Shown one piece after another: positions 1 to 11,070 of a stretch of 64,000 nt of DNA (positions within the stretch are counted from its first letter, which is position 1; each line of letters opens with the position of its first letter). Where the stretch lies: the NCBI GenBank assembly GCA_039583875.1, contig CM077153.1, positions 65,852,482-65,916,481 of the forward strand, read 5' to 3'. The notes below the pieces were generated by a model. The model had not been told where the DNA came from and did no database searches. It worked only from the letters and a program-made list of their open reading frames with translations. Position numbers and translations under genes: made by a program. The stretch is from Platanthera guangdongensis. Lineage: Eukaryota; Streptophyta; Magnoliopsida; Asparagales; Orchidaceae.

Positions 1-968
1 CTACCAGCCTCTATCAAGGTTCTATTTTTCCTTTCAACAATACTATTTTGCTGAGGTGTTCTTGGTGAGGAAAATTCCTGAAATATCCCAAACTCTTCAC
101 ATAGCTTTGTCATACTATCAGACTGGAATTCAGTACCATGGTCACTTCTTATTTTGACCACTGTACTGTCTAACTCATTCTGAATTTGTTTGACAAAACT
201 ATAAAAGATACTAGGAGTTTCAGATTTTTGCCTTAGGAAGAATACCCAGGAAAACCTTGAATAATCATCTACAACCACAAATGTGTAGACCTTCCTACCT
301 AGGATGTGAACTGGCATAGGACCAAAAAGATCCATATGCAAGAGGTATAGGAACCTCACAGCATCTTTGTTCTCAATGCTATTAAAGGTGGATCTGGTCT
401 GCTTGCCTTTCTGACAAGCTGAGCATATCCCAACCTTTATGCACTTAACCTGAGGACCATTCCTCACTAACTCTTTGCTAAAGAGTTGGCCAATTGTCTT
501 GTAGTTAAGATGAGCCAGCCTCTTTTGCCATTTAACACAATGTGAGACTCTTTCATCAGCTACAAGATAAATAGGAGAAGCATTGTTCTCACACATAATG
601 TCTAGACAATAGACATTTCTCTTCCTATATCCTGTCAGAATGATCTTTTGATCACTTGACCTACTGATATAACAACCATCCTTGACAAATGAGATGTCAT
701 ATCCTAAATCACTCAGCTGACTTATGCTAATGAGGTTATGTTTCAAACCCTTTACATAAGCCAATTGAGTAATTGTAATTAGGTTGCTAGAAATGTTACC
801 AAAACCTTTGATGATTCCTTTTTCTGAACCACCAAAGGTAACCTTAGGACTATCCTTGATTGGTGTATAGTCCTTCAGCAATCCCCTAGTTCCAGTCATG
901 TGCCTGGAACATCCACTGTCCAAGTACCATATTGGGGCATGGCCACTTGGACTCACCTGCAAAACAGA
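1..968 (-). CDS. Ty1/copia pol fragment: protease, GAG-pre-integrase and integrase, open to the left edge
   Basis: Read on the minus strand from 968, the frame has no stop before the window edge. The protease active-site motif WYLDSGCSRHMTG lies at 929-891. A GAG-pre-integrase zinc-binding segment follows (a His region near 535-500, then C-x2-C in SACQKGK near 430-410). The integrase core has LLHMDLFGP (first Asp, near 350-325), VVDDYSRF, IRSDHGTEF (second Asp, near 150-130) and QQNSIVERKNRTL (catalytic Glu near 35). The product would mature Gag-Pol and insert element cDNA into the chromosome. Reverse transcriptase and RNase H would lie outside the window. The open frame suggests a younger copy than the other pol regions here. 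The protease motif and the gag tail upstream resemble element E, so a Sirevirus-like lineage is inferred. Confidence 0.88.
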
Positions 969-1042
969 TTACTTAACCTTAGAACCCAAATAATTCTTGG
1001 GTCCTTGGTGCAAGTTAGTCTGACTCTTAACAAAACTAGAAA
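969..1042 (-). pseudogene. C-terminal tail of copia gag, ending in a stop in frame with pol
   Basis: The minus strand encodes a short gag end, GPKNYLGSKVK, then TAA at 971-969. The pol frame continues in the same register after TCTGTTTTGCAG. The same layout (a GPK..W/L..K tail, TAA, a pyrimidine-rich stretch, TTGCAG, pol in the same frame) occurs in elements D and E. The rest of gag is missing because the fragment stops against the gypsy LTR sequence beginning near 1045. Confidence 0.7.
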
Positions 1043-1044
1043 AG

Positions 1045-1540
1045 TTTCGGCGGGTTAGGCGTTGAGTGCGTTGAGTGGACTCAACGCACTTAAAGCCATT
1101 TAACTTAGAAAATTTGTTGGCGGTTTAGGCGTTGAGTGCACTCAACGTGGCATTGAGTGCAGTCAATGCACTCAACTCCATTTTACTTAGAAAATATTTA
1201 TGGCTCGGGGAATTGAGTGCGTTGAGTGCACTCAACGCCATGGACTGATTAGCATTGAGTGCGTTGAGGGCACTCAATGCCACTCAACGCAATAGTCTAA
1301 GGGTAATTTGTCGAACGCCGAAATTTGTCGAGCGCTGATTCGTCAAGCTAAGGGTAATTTGTCGAGCGCTGATTCGTCGAGCTCAGGTAAATTTGTCGAA
1401 TGCCAAAGTCGTCAAGTGCTGATTTGTTGAGCTCAGGTAAATTCGTCAAATGCCAAAGTCATCGAGCGTTGATTCGTCGAGCTCAGGTAAATTCGTCGAA
1501 CTCAGGTAAATTCGTCAAACTAGGCTAAAATTCATCGAAC
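1045..1540. repeat. Short palindromic motif array in the U3 part of LTR family A
   Basis: The first half repeats forms of GTTGAGTGCACTCAAC. From about 1310 this gives way to repeats of GATTCGTCGAGC and AAATTCGTCGAA. The array lies upstream of the TATA-like site at 1844. It occupies the same LTR position as the GACACGGG/CCCGTGTC array in the other family-A copy (51565-52135), but the motif itself differs. Confidence 0.8.
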
Positions 1541-1843
1541 ACCATTTAACTTAGATTATTCTGCCCTCTGTAGGCATTGAGAACATTGATTGGGCTCAAT
1601 GCTCTTGACGCCATTTAACTTAGATTATTCTAGCCTCTGTAGGCGTGGAGAGCGTTGACTGGACTCAACGCTTTTTGCCTTAGGCGAATTTTTGGCCCTG
1701 CTTGCTGTTGAACCGAATTTTCGGGAATTGCGCCAAACCAACTTAAATGGGCTGCTTCCTTTAAACATGACTCATTTAAAGTAATATTAGGCGGTCCAAT
1801 GTTAGGCCGACATGTGGCAAAGCGGTTCAACCCTAATTCTTCT

Positions 1844-1850
1844 TATAAAA
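1844..1850 (+). promoter_or_regulatory. TATA-like box of LTR family A
   Basis: TATAAAA lies downstream of the motif array and upstream of the transcribed-leader-like region, as expected for the U3/R boundary of a plant LTR. The other family-A copy has a weaker TTATAA at the matching place (about 51550, minus strand). Confidence 0.5.
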
Positions 1851-3825
1851 GACATTTACGGGAAAACCCTAGCCGTCACTTCGCCATTTTTGTCGAGCCG
1901 TTACTGTGCAACCCTGACAGAAGCGGAAGGAGCGACAAGATCGCTGGAGTAGGATTTTCTGGGGGAAAAGACTTTCCTTCCTCTTTCCCGTGAAGAGCGA
2001 ACACCAACGAAGGAGAAGAAGATGCCGCCAAGAAGAGTGACGAGATCCATGGCCGAAAACACGAGAATCGAGGTTAGCTTCCTACCCACTCCCTTGGTGC
2101 TAGATCTCTAGTTATTCCTAGGAGATATATCGACTCAAAAGAGTCTTGATTCGTGAGAAGAAGTTTTCCTAGGAGAAGGTCATGCTAGGGCTTGTGTCCT
2201 AGAGATAAGATGTCTTCGACCACTTCTTCCTTCCATGTGAAGATAAGGGACTTGGTTTCGTGAAGAAAGTTGGCCTTTTGAGGGTGAATAAGGGAGGAGG
2301 AATTCTGGATGTGATTTGAGAATTTTGGTCGGAGGAAGAAGGCGAACCAATGACGTTCGTTCTGCTTTAAGATGCACGCAGAAATATGTTTTCTGCGCAC
2401 AACAACCTTCAAGGCCGTTTTTGTGTATGATGCAGCCAAATCTAGGCTTTCAATTAAACATGAAAGTCGTAGCCCTTGGAAATACCTTTTCAATGAGTGG
2501 ATACACATCTTCATGCGAAATATGTAGCCACATGAAAGTCTGATCGAACTTGCTGTCTGTAAATGTACAAAAAACTATTTTCTGAACGCAGCAGACTTCG
2601 AGGCTGATTTCAGGTGTGTTAGGTTGTAAACTGGGTTGCGGGCCAGATACAAAAGTTATAGTCCTTGGAAATACCTTTTTAACGAATGGTTACACGCCTT
2701 CGTACGAGTTTTATAGACTCGGGGATGGCTGGTCGAAGGGGATGTACAGCCAAGTCATTGTGTTTAATATTCTCGGGTCAGTATATGTTTGGGCTTGGTT
2801 GAGTGAGGAAATTCTGAGAACAATTGTTGAGGTGTTGAGTGAATTTGGCCTCTATGAGAATATGATAATCAAATGGTTGGGGAAACTTTATTGGGCATGG
2901 TTGTTACTTATGTAATGGAACGTGTTCGGAAGAAGAAGTGATGCTTGTAAAAGAACTATCTTTATGTGGATGCAATTATCGTGACAAAAGCATAATGGTT
3001 GTGGATGCATGATTCTTTGAAAGAAATCGAAAGAGGTTGATGCATGTCATGAGGCTTGACAAATAAGGAAGTCTAAGGTGGTCCACTACTGTGAGGTGTG
3101 TTTCCTCACAGGGAGCAGTGAGGGTTGTATGATGTATGGGGTGGTTCGCCACCACTGTTGATGATGAACCCTTAAGTGCCTTGGGTTACGAGATTATGAA
3201 AGGATGTAAGTACGGATGTTTGACCGCACTGGATTGCAGATGAAGAAAAGAGACATAAGTGGATGGTTGGCCTTAGTACTCTGGTGGTTGTCCACAGAGG
3301 AACCTTCCGTTCCACGATGGTGTGAAACTGCATGCGGTGTGAGTCGACACGCGGTATCGTAATCCTAGATTAAGGATAGTATGGCAGGTCTATGGGCTTG
3401 CTAGTCGTCACACCGACGGGAGTTAACAGATAGACTTGCACGGTTGGGCCTTAGTCCTTTGGTGATTTGTTCACAGAGGCACCTTCTGTGCCACGAAGAT
3501 AGGATAATTGGGCTGGGATCTTGGTGCACATCTACACAAGACCCCTTCTGAGCCGTAGTACGCATATGAGCTCCGCTATTGTGTTCTTAGCATTGAGGCG
3601 TATGGAGGCCTAGGCTTGGTAGTGTGGATGCCCGCCTAGTAGTGGAGAAGCCCGCTCCACTATCACCGCCTGGCCACGACGGTTGACGCCTAAGAGGTTA
3701 GCTACCTGCTAGAAAAGTGGGAACTATATGTCTGTGTCGACATAGTAGTTGCATGTGCGTGATCATGGGTGAGTCATTATATTATATTCACGACATTACA
3801 TTACATTGCATACACAAGATCCTTA

Positions 3826-3927
3826 TCGTATAAGCTTGTATGAGCACTCTTATACGATGAGTTACTTTACTGTTGAGCTAATCCTCAACTTATATGTTTG
3901 TATGTGCATTCATATAAGTTGAGTTAC
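3826..3927. repeat. Two adjacent stem-loops in LTR family A
   Basis: TCGTATAAG .. CTTATACGA forms one hairpin, and TCAACTTATAT .. ATATAAGTTGA forms the next. The inverse copy has two hairpins at the corresponding place (about 41772-41812 and 41838-41876), with changed stem sequences that still pair. Confidence 0.7.
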
Positions 3928-4567
3928 TTTTTGTTGCAGTTCTATACTTTTGTACTGCTGTAGATGATAGAACTGCTAGAGTAGATTGTTTACTCATTTA
4001 TTATACTGCTGATATACATTGATATTGTTCACCTTTTTTACCAGCTGTTGTGCTACTGCTCTTATATATATATTTATTATACTTGTCCTTTTCTCCGCCC
4101 GGTGCCGAGGAGTCGCCGGGGGAGCGGATATGAATCCACTTATTCTTTATGACTAATGGTTGCTACGTCTTCCTTTTTAGGAGGGAACCACGCAGATAGA
4201 GCAGTAGTAGGTTATGCAGCAGGACAGCCAGACCAGGACGACAGGGCCTGAAGAGACGGTGCCATCACTACCGTCAGTGACTGATGCGAGTTAGAGAGAC
4301 TCATTTTGTACATGTACTCTAATGTTATAGAAGCTTGTTGATGTTTCTTTTATTTGATGTACTTTTGGACTATTTTACTTATGTGTGGATTTGACTTCTG
4401 TTTTATATTCTTGGTTGGGTTGACAATTAATGATATTGATTATAACCGTCAGGATAGGCGTCTTGTAGTACAGGTTAGCCCATATGTTAACGCTACCGCA
4501 AGGCGGCTGTTCTGGGCATAAGACTCCCCTCTTGCCATGTTTTGTGTTCCGGGAGGGGGGTCTTATA

Positions 4568-5252
4568 ATACCTCCACCATGAGAACTCCCATGGGGACAA
4601 GTATGCCTATAGGCCTTTATGAGGTAGGGAAATCTGTTGAAGAGTCTTTGTATAGAGAAATAATTAGCTCCCTTCTATACATGATTGCTAGTAGGCTGGG
4701 CATCATGTATGCTACACGTGTATGTGCTAGGTATCAGGCCTGCCCTAAAGAATCACATTACTCTGCTGCAAAGAGAATTTTGAGGTATTTTAAGGGCACA
4801 CTAGATCTTGGCTTATGGTAACCTAGGAATAGGGATTTTGATCTAACAGGCTTTTCAGATGCAGATTTTGCAGGCTGCAAAGAAGACAAGAAAAGTACTT
4901 CAGATACTTATCAGCTCTTAGGTGGAAGACTGGTGTCATAGAGCAGCAAGAAGCAAATGAGTGTGGCAATCTCAATTGCAGAGTTAGAGTACGTTTTAGC
5001 AAGAAGCTACTGTACTCAGTTGCTGTGGATTCAACATCAGCTTCGGGATTATAACATTGAGATAAGTAGAACTCCTCTTTGTTGTGACTCTACTAGTGGT
5101 ATTTCTATTTCTAGGAATCCTGTCTGACATATCTGGACTAAGAACATAGAATTAGGTATCAATTCATTAGGGAACATGTGGAAAAGGAAGACGTCAGCCT
5201 CGAGTTTGTCCCCAATAACAAGCAAGTGCCTGACATCTTCACTAAGCCACTA
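4568..5252 (+). pseudogene. Copia reverse transcriptase C-terminus and RNase H remnant
   Basis: The translation carries the end of copia RT (MRTPM, then CARYQACPKESHYSAAKRIL, about 4579-4780) followed by RNase H motifs FSDADFAGCKEDKKST (about 4850-4900) and DIFTKPL (5230-5248). RNase H would remove the RNA strand during cDNA synthesis. In-frame stops fall near 4819, 4939 and 5127, and the frame shifts near 5130, so this is dead. The closest match in the window is the RT/RNase H of element E (29650-30350), which suggests the same Sirevirus-like lineage. The left edge abuts LTR family A. The right edge is cut by gypsy LTR B just after the integral DIFTKPL motif. Confidence 0.85.
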
Positions 5253-7327
5253 TGTAACGCCCTGAAACTCAAAAGAGGGACAAACATCATTTAGAACCAA
5301 GTTTGGTGCTTGGTAGGGGTCACACGGCCTGGGACACGGGCGTGTCCAGGGCTGTGGTATGCTCGGGTTTGACGATCTGGCCGTGTGGTCGACAAAAATG
5401 CAGTCGACGATCGTCGAGATAGTGAACACAGCCTGAGACACAGGTGTGTCCCAGGCCGTGTCCTGCTCGGGCTGTTAGTCGAGCTTTGTCGGGGGAGGAA
5501 CATGGCCTGGAGCCCAGGCGTGTTCGGGTTGACACGGGCATGTCAAATTTGACACGGGCGTGCCGAGAACCTGTGTTCTTTTCGATATGGTTTTGGTCCC
5601 GTATCGATGGAGGAACACGCCCCGCAACACGGGCGTGTACTGATTGACACGGGTGTGTCAAGTGTGACACGGGCATGTCGAGAGCCAGTGTCCTGGTTTG
5701 AATGTGACGGTTTTGGCGTCGATTGAGGCACACAGCCTTGTACAAGGGCTTGTCACAAGCCGTGTTCGGCCCATAAAATTGTTTTTAAGTGCAAATCGTG
5801 GCCGCCCATTCCCTTCTTTTGCGTTCCATAGGCCCAGGCCGGCCCAGGCAGGGTTAAGTCCGGGAATAGGATTTGAAACCCTCATTCCACTTCAAGCTTT
5901 CTCTTTCTAAAGCTTTAGAGAGAGGGGAGAGCAAGGAAGAAGGAGGAGGAGAGTTCTGGCCGCTGATGGAGATTCAGAGCCCCAAATCACAAGCCGAGTT
6001 CGGATCTATAGAGGCGAGGCCATTTCGGTGCTTTTCATCCATCTAGATCTTCATGGTGCCGAAGAGAAATGCAAGGGTAACGATTCTCATCTTGGACATG
6101 TGAAGTCCTCTTTCCTTTAGCATAGGAAGCCCGCTCTCGCGAGTATGCGGTGAGTGTGAGGTATTCCTTTAGGTAGACATGAATAGTCCCCGTTGTTTTG
6201 CATGTAGAGTCCGGAATCGAAGTACGGACATAGGCATGATGTGTGAAGCCTACCCGGACAATTTGTTTTGGATCGGTGATGTTGCATTGCATGAGTGGCC
6301 GGAGAAGACTCCGCGCCAATGGTTGTTTTTTTGGGTTTTCTACACGGTAGATTGCAACAGGGAACCTTGGGGACTAATCCCAAGGTGCGCCCGGAAAACT
6401 GGGCAGAAGCGTGATACTACCATCATGGTGGCCTGGGAGCCAACTTGAACATAACTGGGTTATGTAAAGTGTGTGATCGGGACTCACGGAAGCTTGACCT
6501 GCACATATGTCTTAAATTGACGTTGCGGTGTGAGCAATAGGTTAGGCAGAACCGTACCCGCTCTATGTCATTCGGTTAAAGATACCTAAGGTACATGGCA
6601 CTTTCCGTTGGCATAGATGGAGGGTCTTAGGCTTAGGACGGAAAGACCATAATGCTCACGAGATTTGTCATCCAAGGGGTGGTGGTGAGACCGCGGATTG
6701 TGACTTGATTCACCGAGAATATGGCCTGAGAGCATGGGGTGTATGGCCATGAGTTCCTATGCCTGTGATGAAGTGTATTTCACTACTATTTGGTTATGCT
6801 AATAAAGTACAGGGAAGGAGCATCGCCGCCCCGATTTAAGGGGCGGGGTCGTTATAATTTGGTCAGCTTTACCTTACAGTTGCTTTTGTTTGCCACCACT
6901 TCGGTGGATTGTTGCTTGCAGGTGCTGCGGAGCTTAGTGGCAAATAGCGGGCAAAAGCCCTTGTTGCTGAGCCGACCCTCGAAGGCCTATGCTAATGTTT
7001 AATTTTATTCTCATGTATGACCGGCCTGCGTGCCGATGTTTGGAAGACACCTTTTGTTTAAAGTAAACTCTTGTAAGGTCATAAGGCCAAGTACTTGTGT
7101 ATTTGTACGTTCATTCCTTTTGGGTTATGTTAGTGGACATTCATGTTGTGGCTGGGTTCTTAGTTTGCAACATTTAAATTGCTTCTGCTAGAATGTACTC
7201 TGTGTAGGACGTTGGTTATTGGAAGGATGGTTTCATTGCGTAACCCTTCGGTCTGTCCGTGGTATATGGCGTCGGGCCCCGGCTTGTCTTACTACTATAT
7301 GCTATGTGATAGATATGGAGTGTTACA
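5253..7327 (+). mobile_element. 5' LTR of gypsy element B
   Basis: The LTR starts TGTAACGCCC and ends TGTTACA, and is followed after one base by a tRNA-iMet primer site. Length is 2075 bp. The upstream part (5320-5770) carries palindromic arrays. The LTR at 63672 shares this start and array theme, so it is the same family. The partner 3' LTR is not in the window because the internal region was cut by the element at 8146. Small ORFs inside this LTR are not genes. Confidence 0.85.
5320..5770. repeat. GACACGGGCGTGTC-type palindromic array in LTR B
   Basis: Many copies and half-copies of GACACGGGCGTGTC and CACGGCCTGGGACACGG occur here. The array includes the exact palindrome TCGACGATCGTCGA at 5404-5417. 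It sits in the U3 portion of the LTR. Confidence 0.85.
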
Positions 7328-7528
7328 ATTTGGTATCAGAGCCATAGTTTAAGTCAACTTAAATGAATTCATGGACGAATTCTTTTAAGGGGTGGTGAGC
7401 ACATGTGTGTGCGTCATCGTTATAACATAAAAAGAACCTATGAATGTCCACTTAGGAATGAAAATACACATGTTTGAGGAACCTGTGTGTTCCTATAATC
7501 ACTTTTTGCAATATTATTTGGTCACTTA
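7328..7528 (+). other. Untranslated leader of gypsy element B
   Basis: Sequence between the LTR and gag. Apart from the primer site I see no motif in it. Confidence 0.5.
7331..7342 (+). other. Primer binding site (tRNA-iMet type) of gypsy element B
   Basis: TGGTATCAGAGC is complementary to the 3' end of initiator-Met tRNA and lies three bases after the LTR end at 7327. This is where minus-strand cDNA synthesis would begin. Confidence 0.9.
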
Positions 7529-8145
7529 ATGGTGTTTTGTATGACTATAGGTGACCAGGACTGGTACAAGCCGTCAGAATGCCCGGTTTCTGAGGCAAGT
7601 AGCGCACCGAATGATGTGCCTACAACACCTCCCTCGGCAGAAACCATAAGAATGGTGGCTGAAGCAGTGTTCTCTATGATCAATGCACAACCTGCAAGAC
7701 AAATGCAACAGCCTGCCCCTACAGTGGAGCAGGTACCGCTTCAAGCGGCTGAACTGAGAAGGGTGGAGCAAGTAGTGGTGGAGCCATTGGTACCCAGGAG
7801 AGCAACTGAAAAATAGCTCAAGCATGTTGTGGGCTTCAATCCTCCGGTTTTCTCGGGGACGGGAACCCCATCCCAAGCTGAGGATTGGCTCTCCCAAGTA
7901 AAGAGAGTCTTGACAACTACAGAAACAGAGGAGTGGCAGATGACCACCATAGCTACTTTCCCGTTGTACGGAGATACAAGGCTATGGTGGGAAGGTTTAG
8001 AGCTACATCACTTGAGGGGAAGGCAACTCACATACGTCTCGATGAAAGAATTTTCGTGACTATTCTTGTCAAGGTACCTTCCCTCGGCTCAGAGGATCGC
8101 GATGGAGAATGAATTCCATAAGTTGATGCAAGGAGAGAGTAGCGT
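7529..8145 (+). pseudogene. gag: Gypsy gag, broken and truncated
   Basis: The first part (7529-7816, 95 aa) is Gln/Pro-rich and ends in TAG. The same frame family then continues with the typical gypsy gag core NPPVFSGTGTPSQAEDWL (about 7835-7890) and LPLYG..RLWWEG (about 7960-8000). Near 8056 the frame shifts, and the sequence resumes with FLSRYLPSAQRIAMENEF and LMQGESSV up to 8145. Gag would form the virus-like particle shell. Element B is cut at 8146 by the Athila-like LTR, so no zinc knuckle or pol is present. Gypsy element G (62451 onward) has the same gag core, with its zinc knuckle retained. Confidence 0.85.
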
Positions 8146-8317
8146 TGATGATTTGTAAATATACCTATTTTTCTGTACATTAATTTAGTCGTTTTCATTT
8201 CTTTTTGTCTTTTTTATATATTTTTGCTTAATAAATTGCTCCTTTTTTGTAAATAATTTTGCTGACTTGCTTTATTTTTATTTTTCAGAAAATATCAAAA
8301 TCTGCCAAAAAAGTCAA

Positions 8318-8885
8318 TGTCACGCCCGTGACATATTGGTCACGCCCGTGACCAGGGCGTGACACGTCAAATTCCAGTCAATCAGCAAAATTTTGAAGTG
8401 CAAAGCCTGACACGCCCAGCGTCACGCCCGTGTCACCTAACACGGGGCGTGACCTAAGCCCGTGTTCACTCCACTCGACGAATTCATCTCGACGATCGTC
8501 GAGTGTCGACACCAACAGTCACGCCCAGCGTCACGCCCGTGACCTAGGGCGTGACACCTATTTCCGCTCGACGATTTTCAACTCGACACTTTCAGCTCGA
8601 CATTCGTCGAGTGTCGACACCAGCCAACACGCCCAGAGTCACGCCCGTGACCTGGGGCGTGACCACTGCGCCTGGCCGACAAGACCTGCCCGAAGACTTT
8701 CGGCGCGCACCGCGCCCAGATCCACCTGCTTGACACGCCCAGCGTCACGCCCGTGACCTGGGGCGTGACCACTGCGAGACCGACACGTGTCCAGCCCGAA
8801 GTCCACTTTCCCGTCAAATCGCCGGCCGCCTTCTCAAATAGTACTGTCACGCCCCCTGTCACGCCCGTGACCAAGGGCGTGACCC
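8318..8885. repeat. GTCACGCCCGTGACC palindromic array, first LTR
   Basis: Repeated GTCACGCCCGTGACC and GGGCGTGAC units are interspersed with CTCGACGATCGTCGAG (8488-8503) and GCTCGACATTCGTCGAG. The block recurs almost unchanged in LTR2. Reading frames of 60-108 aa through it are by-products of the repeats. Confidence 0.88.
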
Positions 8886-9504
8886 ATGTAAATTTTTTCT
8901 ATAAATTCAGAGCTTCTGCTTAGAATTTCTGTTCCCTTTTTTGAACCACTTTGCTTAGGGTAGGTGCTGCCAAATTGCCTTCTTATGCTATGTAAGGGAT
9001 TTTCTTCCCCCTCTCTTAGTGTTTGTTTTTAGCTTTCTTGTAATCACTTTTTCATTAATAAAATGTGTTAGTTTTTCTCTCTTTGCATAGCTTGGAATCC
9101 ATTCATGCGCCCTACTCGAAGTGATTTTTAATGTTTGTTCTTATTTTGTTTTTCTTTTATGTCTTCTAAAATCTTTTCAGCTTTTAACTTTTGTCTAATT
9201 TCTAGCCGTTATAATCGCAATTTTATTTTCATGCAAATACTTATTTAGGTTTACTTTATTATTTTTACTTTGTTTTCATTCCTATAAGTTTATAAAACAA
9301 TGTTTTTAAAGGTGATTTTTAATTTTCTTTTAACTTAGGCTCTTTAGGATTGTAAAACTTTTCGTTCTCTTTTAGTCTTATTTCCACTTTTTAGGCATTT
9401 CTATAAAATTATAAGAATGAAAACATAATCGTTTTAATTTTTCAAGCATTTTCGTTTCTAATTTTATTTCAAAAACTTTTTGCTCTTTTAATTTTTTCTT
9501 TCTC

Positions 9505-9665
9505 TTTTTATGCATTTCTACCGCATTCTAGCGGTAGAAATGTATTCGTTTTCATTTTTCGAGCACTTGCGTTTTCATTTTTATTTGCAAAACTTTCTTC
9601 CCGTTTAATTTTTATTTTCGCTTTTTATGCATTTCTACCGCATTTTAGCGGTAGAAATGCAGTTG
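9505..9665. repeat. Twin hairpins GCATTTCTACCGC / GCGGTAGAAATG
   Basis: Two near-perfect inverted repeats, CATTTCTACCGC-N4-GCGGTAGAAATG, lie about 120 bp apart. Both are preserved in LTR2 near 14945-15100. Confidence 0.8.
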
Positions 9666-10751
9666 TTTTCATTTTTAGACAACTTAGTTTTTGTTACATT
9701 TTTCTGTACTTGTGCACATTTATTTCCGCATACTCGTTAAGAGTTAAATGGCGCTCGCTTATTTTACATTCTGTAGAGTGCGTGAGTTTCTAATTTTCTT
9801 TCTTTCCGCCTACTCACTTGAGTTAAATGGCTGGATTTTATTTCGGTAGAGTGTGTTTACTTTCTTGTAGAGTGTGTGTGTTTTCATTTATGTCGAGAAA
9901 GTGTGTGCGTGAGTTTTACTTTCTGTCGAGTGTGTGCGTGTGTTGCATTTATTTAGTCCTACTCATTTGAGTAGGACCCGCTTTCTTTCTCCCGCCCACG
10001 CATTTGCGCCGGGACTCGCAATTTACAGCTTTCTTCAGTCCTACTCGTTTGGGTAGGACTTGCAATTTTCAGCTTTCCTTTACTGCTTTATTTTATCGCT
10101 TTCATTTACTGCTTTCCTTTACTGCTTTATTTTCATCTTTTCCTGCAAGCCGTCCCCATTCTGATGAGTGGCTAACCGTTCTTAGCCCTCGGTATCGAAG
10201 AGCATTGGGACAAATAAAATAGTTTAAAATAATTAAAGGTCTAATCTTTCTAATTAATTAAAAGTACTTAAGGTTTGCCCGGGGTTAACGACGCGTAGGA
10301 CCACATATCGATGTGTGGGCCCTATTTCCGTTTTCCATACGCTCGCCGAGAGGCCGTGCGTATGGACAGATCACCCCTTGGCAAAGAGAGTTCCGCACTA
10401 ACCCTCGAGAGAGGAGGCGCGCCAACTCTACCGGATTGGATTCCCCACCCAATAGCGGGGTTCTTAGCGTAATGCGGGCGTTAAGAGGAATACTTCGTCG
10501 GACGAGAGCCCGGTCGAATAGTCTTAGCATTCAGGTGAGCGATAGCCCTATAGCTAGGTGAGCTCATTTTAGTGGAACCTCCACGGCCAAGTCTCCGCCT
10601 TAATTAATTAGAAATTTAGTAGCTCTTTTTATTTAAAGTCTATTTTAGTTCAATTGTTCTCTCGGTGCCATCGAGCTAAGCTCTTCATTGGCACCACCTT
10701 CAAGCTTTCTTTTTATGCTTTCTTTTTATGTTTTCTGCCTTTCTTTTATTA

Positions 10752-10761
10752 TATATAAATA
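10752..10761 (+). promoter_or_regulatory. TATA box of the Athila-like LTR
   Basis: TATATAAATA lies about 290 bp before the LTR end. That suits a U3/R boundary promoter. Confidence 0.5.
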
Positions 10762-11052
10762 CCCGACAAGTATTATCGGTAAAATAATAGTCCCCTCCAG
10801 GGAAGAGTAGAAATAATCGAACCAACCCCGAGAACAATACGACCTCGATATTCCACCCGGAATATCCTGTACTACTCACGATAGGTGCACTTGCCTCCTT
10901 TCGTTAAAACTCGATCTAACCCGTTTTATATCTAAATAAATAAATACGCGCGCCCCGTTTTCTAAATAAAATCACTTCGCTTTTTTCTCAAATAAAACCG
11001 CCGGGTCGCCGCGTGACCGTAAATAATTTTGGAGTTTTAACCATCAATTTTT

Positions 11053-11070
11053 TGGCGCCGTTGCCGGGGA
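11053..11070 (+). other. Primer binding site (tRNA-Asp type)
   Basis: TGGCGCCGTTGCCGGGGA is complementary to the 3' end of plant tRNA-Asp and is the usual primer site of Athila-group gypsy elements. It fixes the strand of the element. Confidence 0.85.

Larger units (their letters stand above)
1045..4567 (+). mobile_element. Gypsy-type LTR, family A, 5'-truncated
   Basis: This block matches, in inverse orientation, the solo LTR at 41105-52246. Shared segments include the leader around 2090-2540, the paired stem-loops near 3830-3925, the GC-rich block near 4090-4140 and the end ..GGGGGGTCTTATA (TCTTACA in the other copy). The expected start TGTAACGTCC is absent, so the 5' end is lost at the junction with the copia fragment. 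No internal coding region is attached: the right edge meets unrelated copia RT sequence. The small ORFs within 1630-2915 lie in LTR sequence and are not genes. Confidence 0.75.
8146..11046 (+). repeat. 5' LTR of the Athila-like element
   Basis: About 2.9 kb. In order it contains the GTCACGCCCGTGACC array, an AT-rich part with two ACCGC hairpins, a GTGTGCGTG-rich part (9770-9960), a GC-rich block (10270-10610), a TATATAAATA box at 10752-10761, and an Athila-like 3' end before the Asp-type primer site. The end at CCATCA (11046) is a best guess, because LTR2 is truncated and gives no comparison. Confidence 0.8.

Noticed and set aside
4537..4821. A single 94-aa ORF starting at 4537
   Set aside because: Its first residues come from the gypsy LTR end and the rest from copia RT. 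It is a chance fusion across the junction at 4567.
8430..8874. Overlapping ORFs of 60-108 aa on both strands (also 13794-14309)
   Set aside because: They run through the palindromic array, which gives open frames on both strands. No domain is present, and the same ORFs recur in the second LTR only because the LTR is duplicated.
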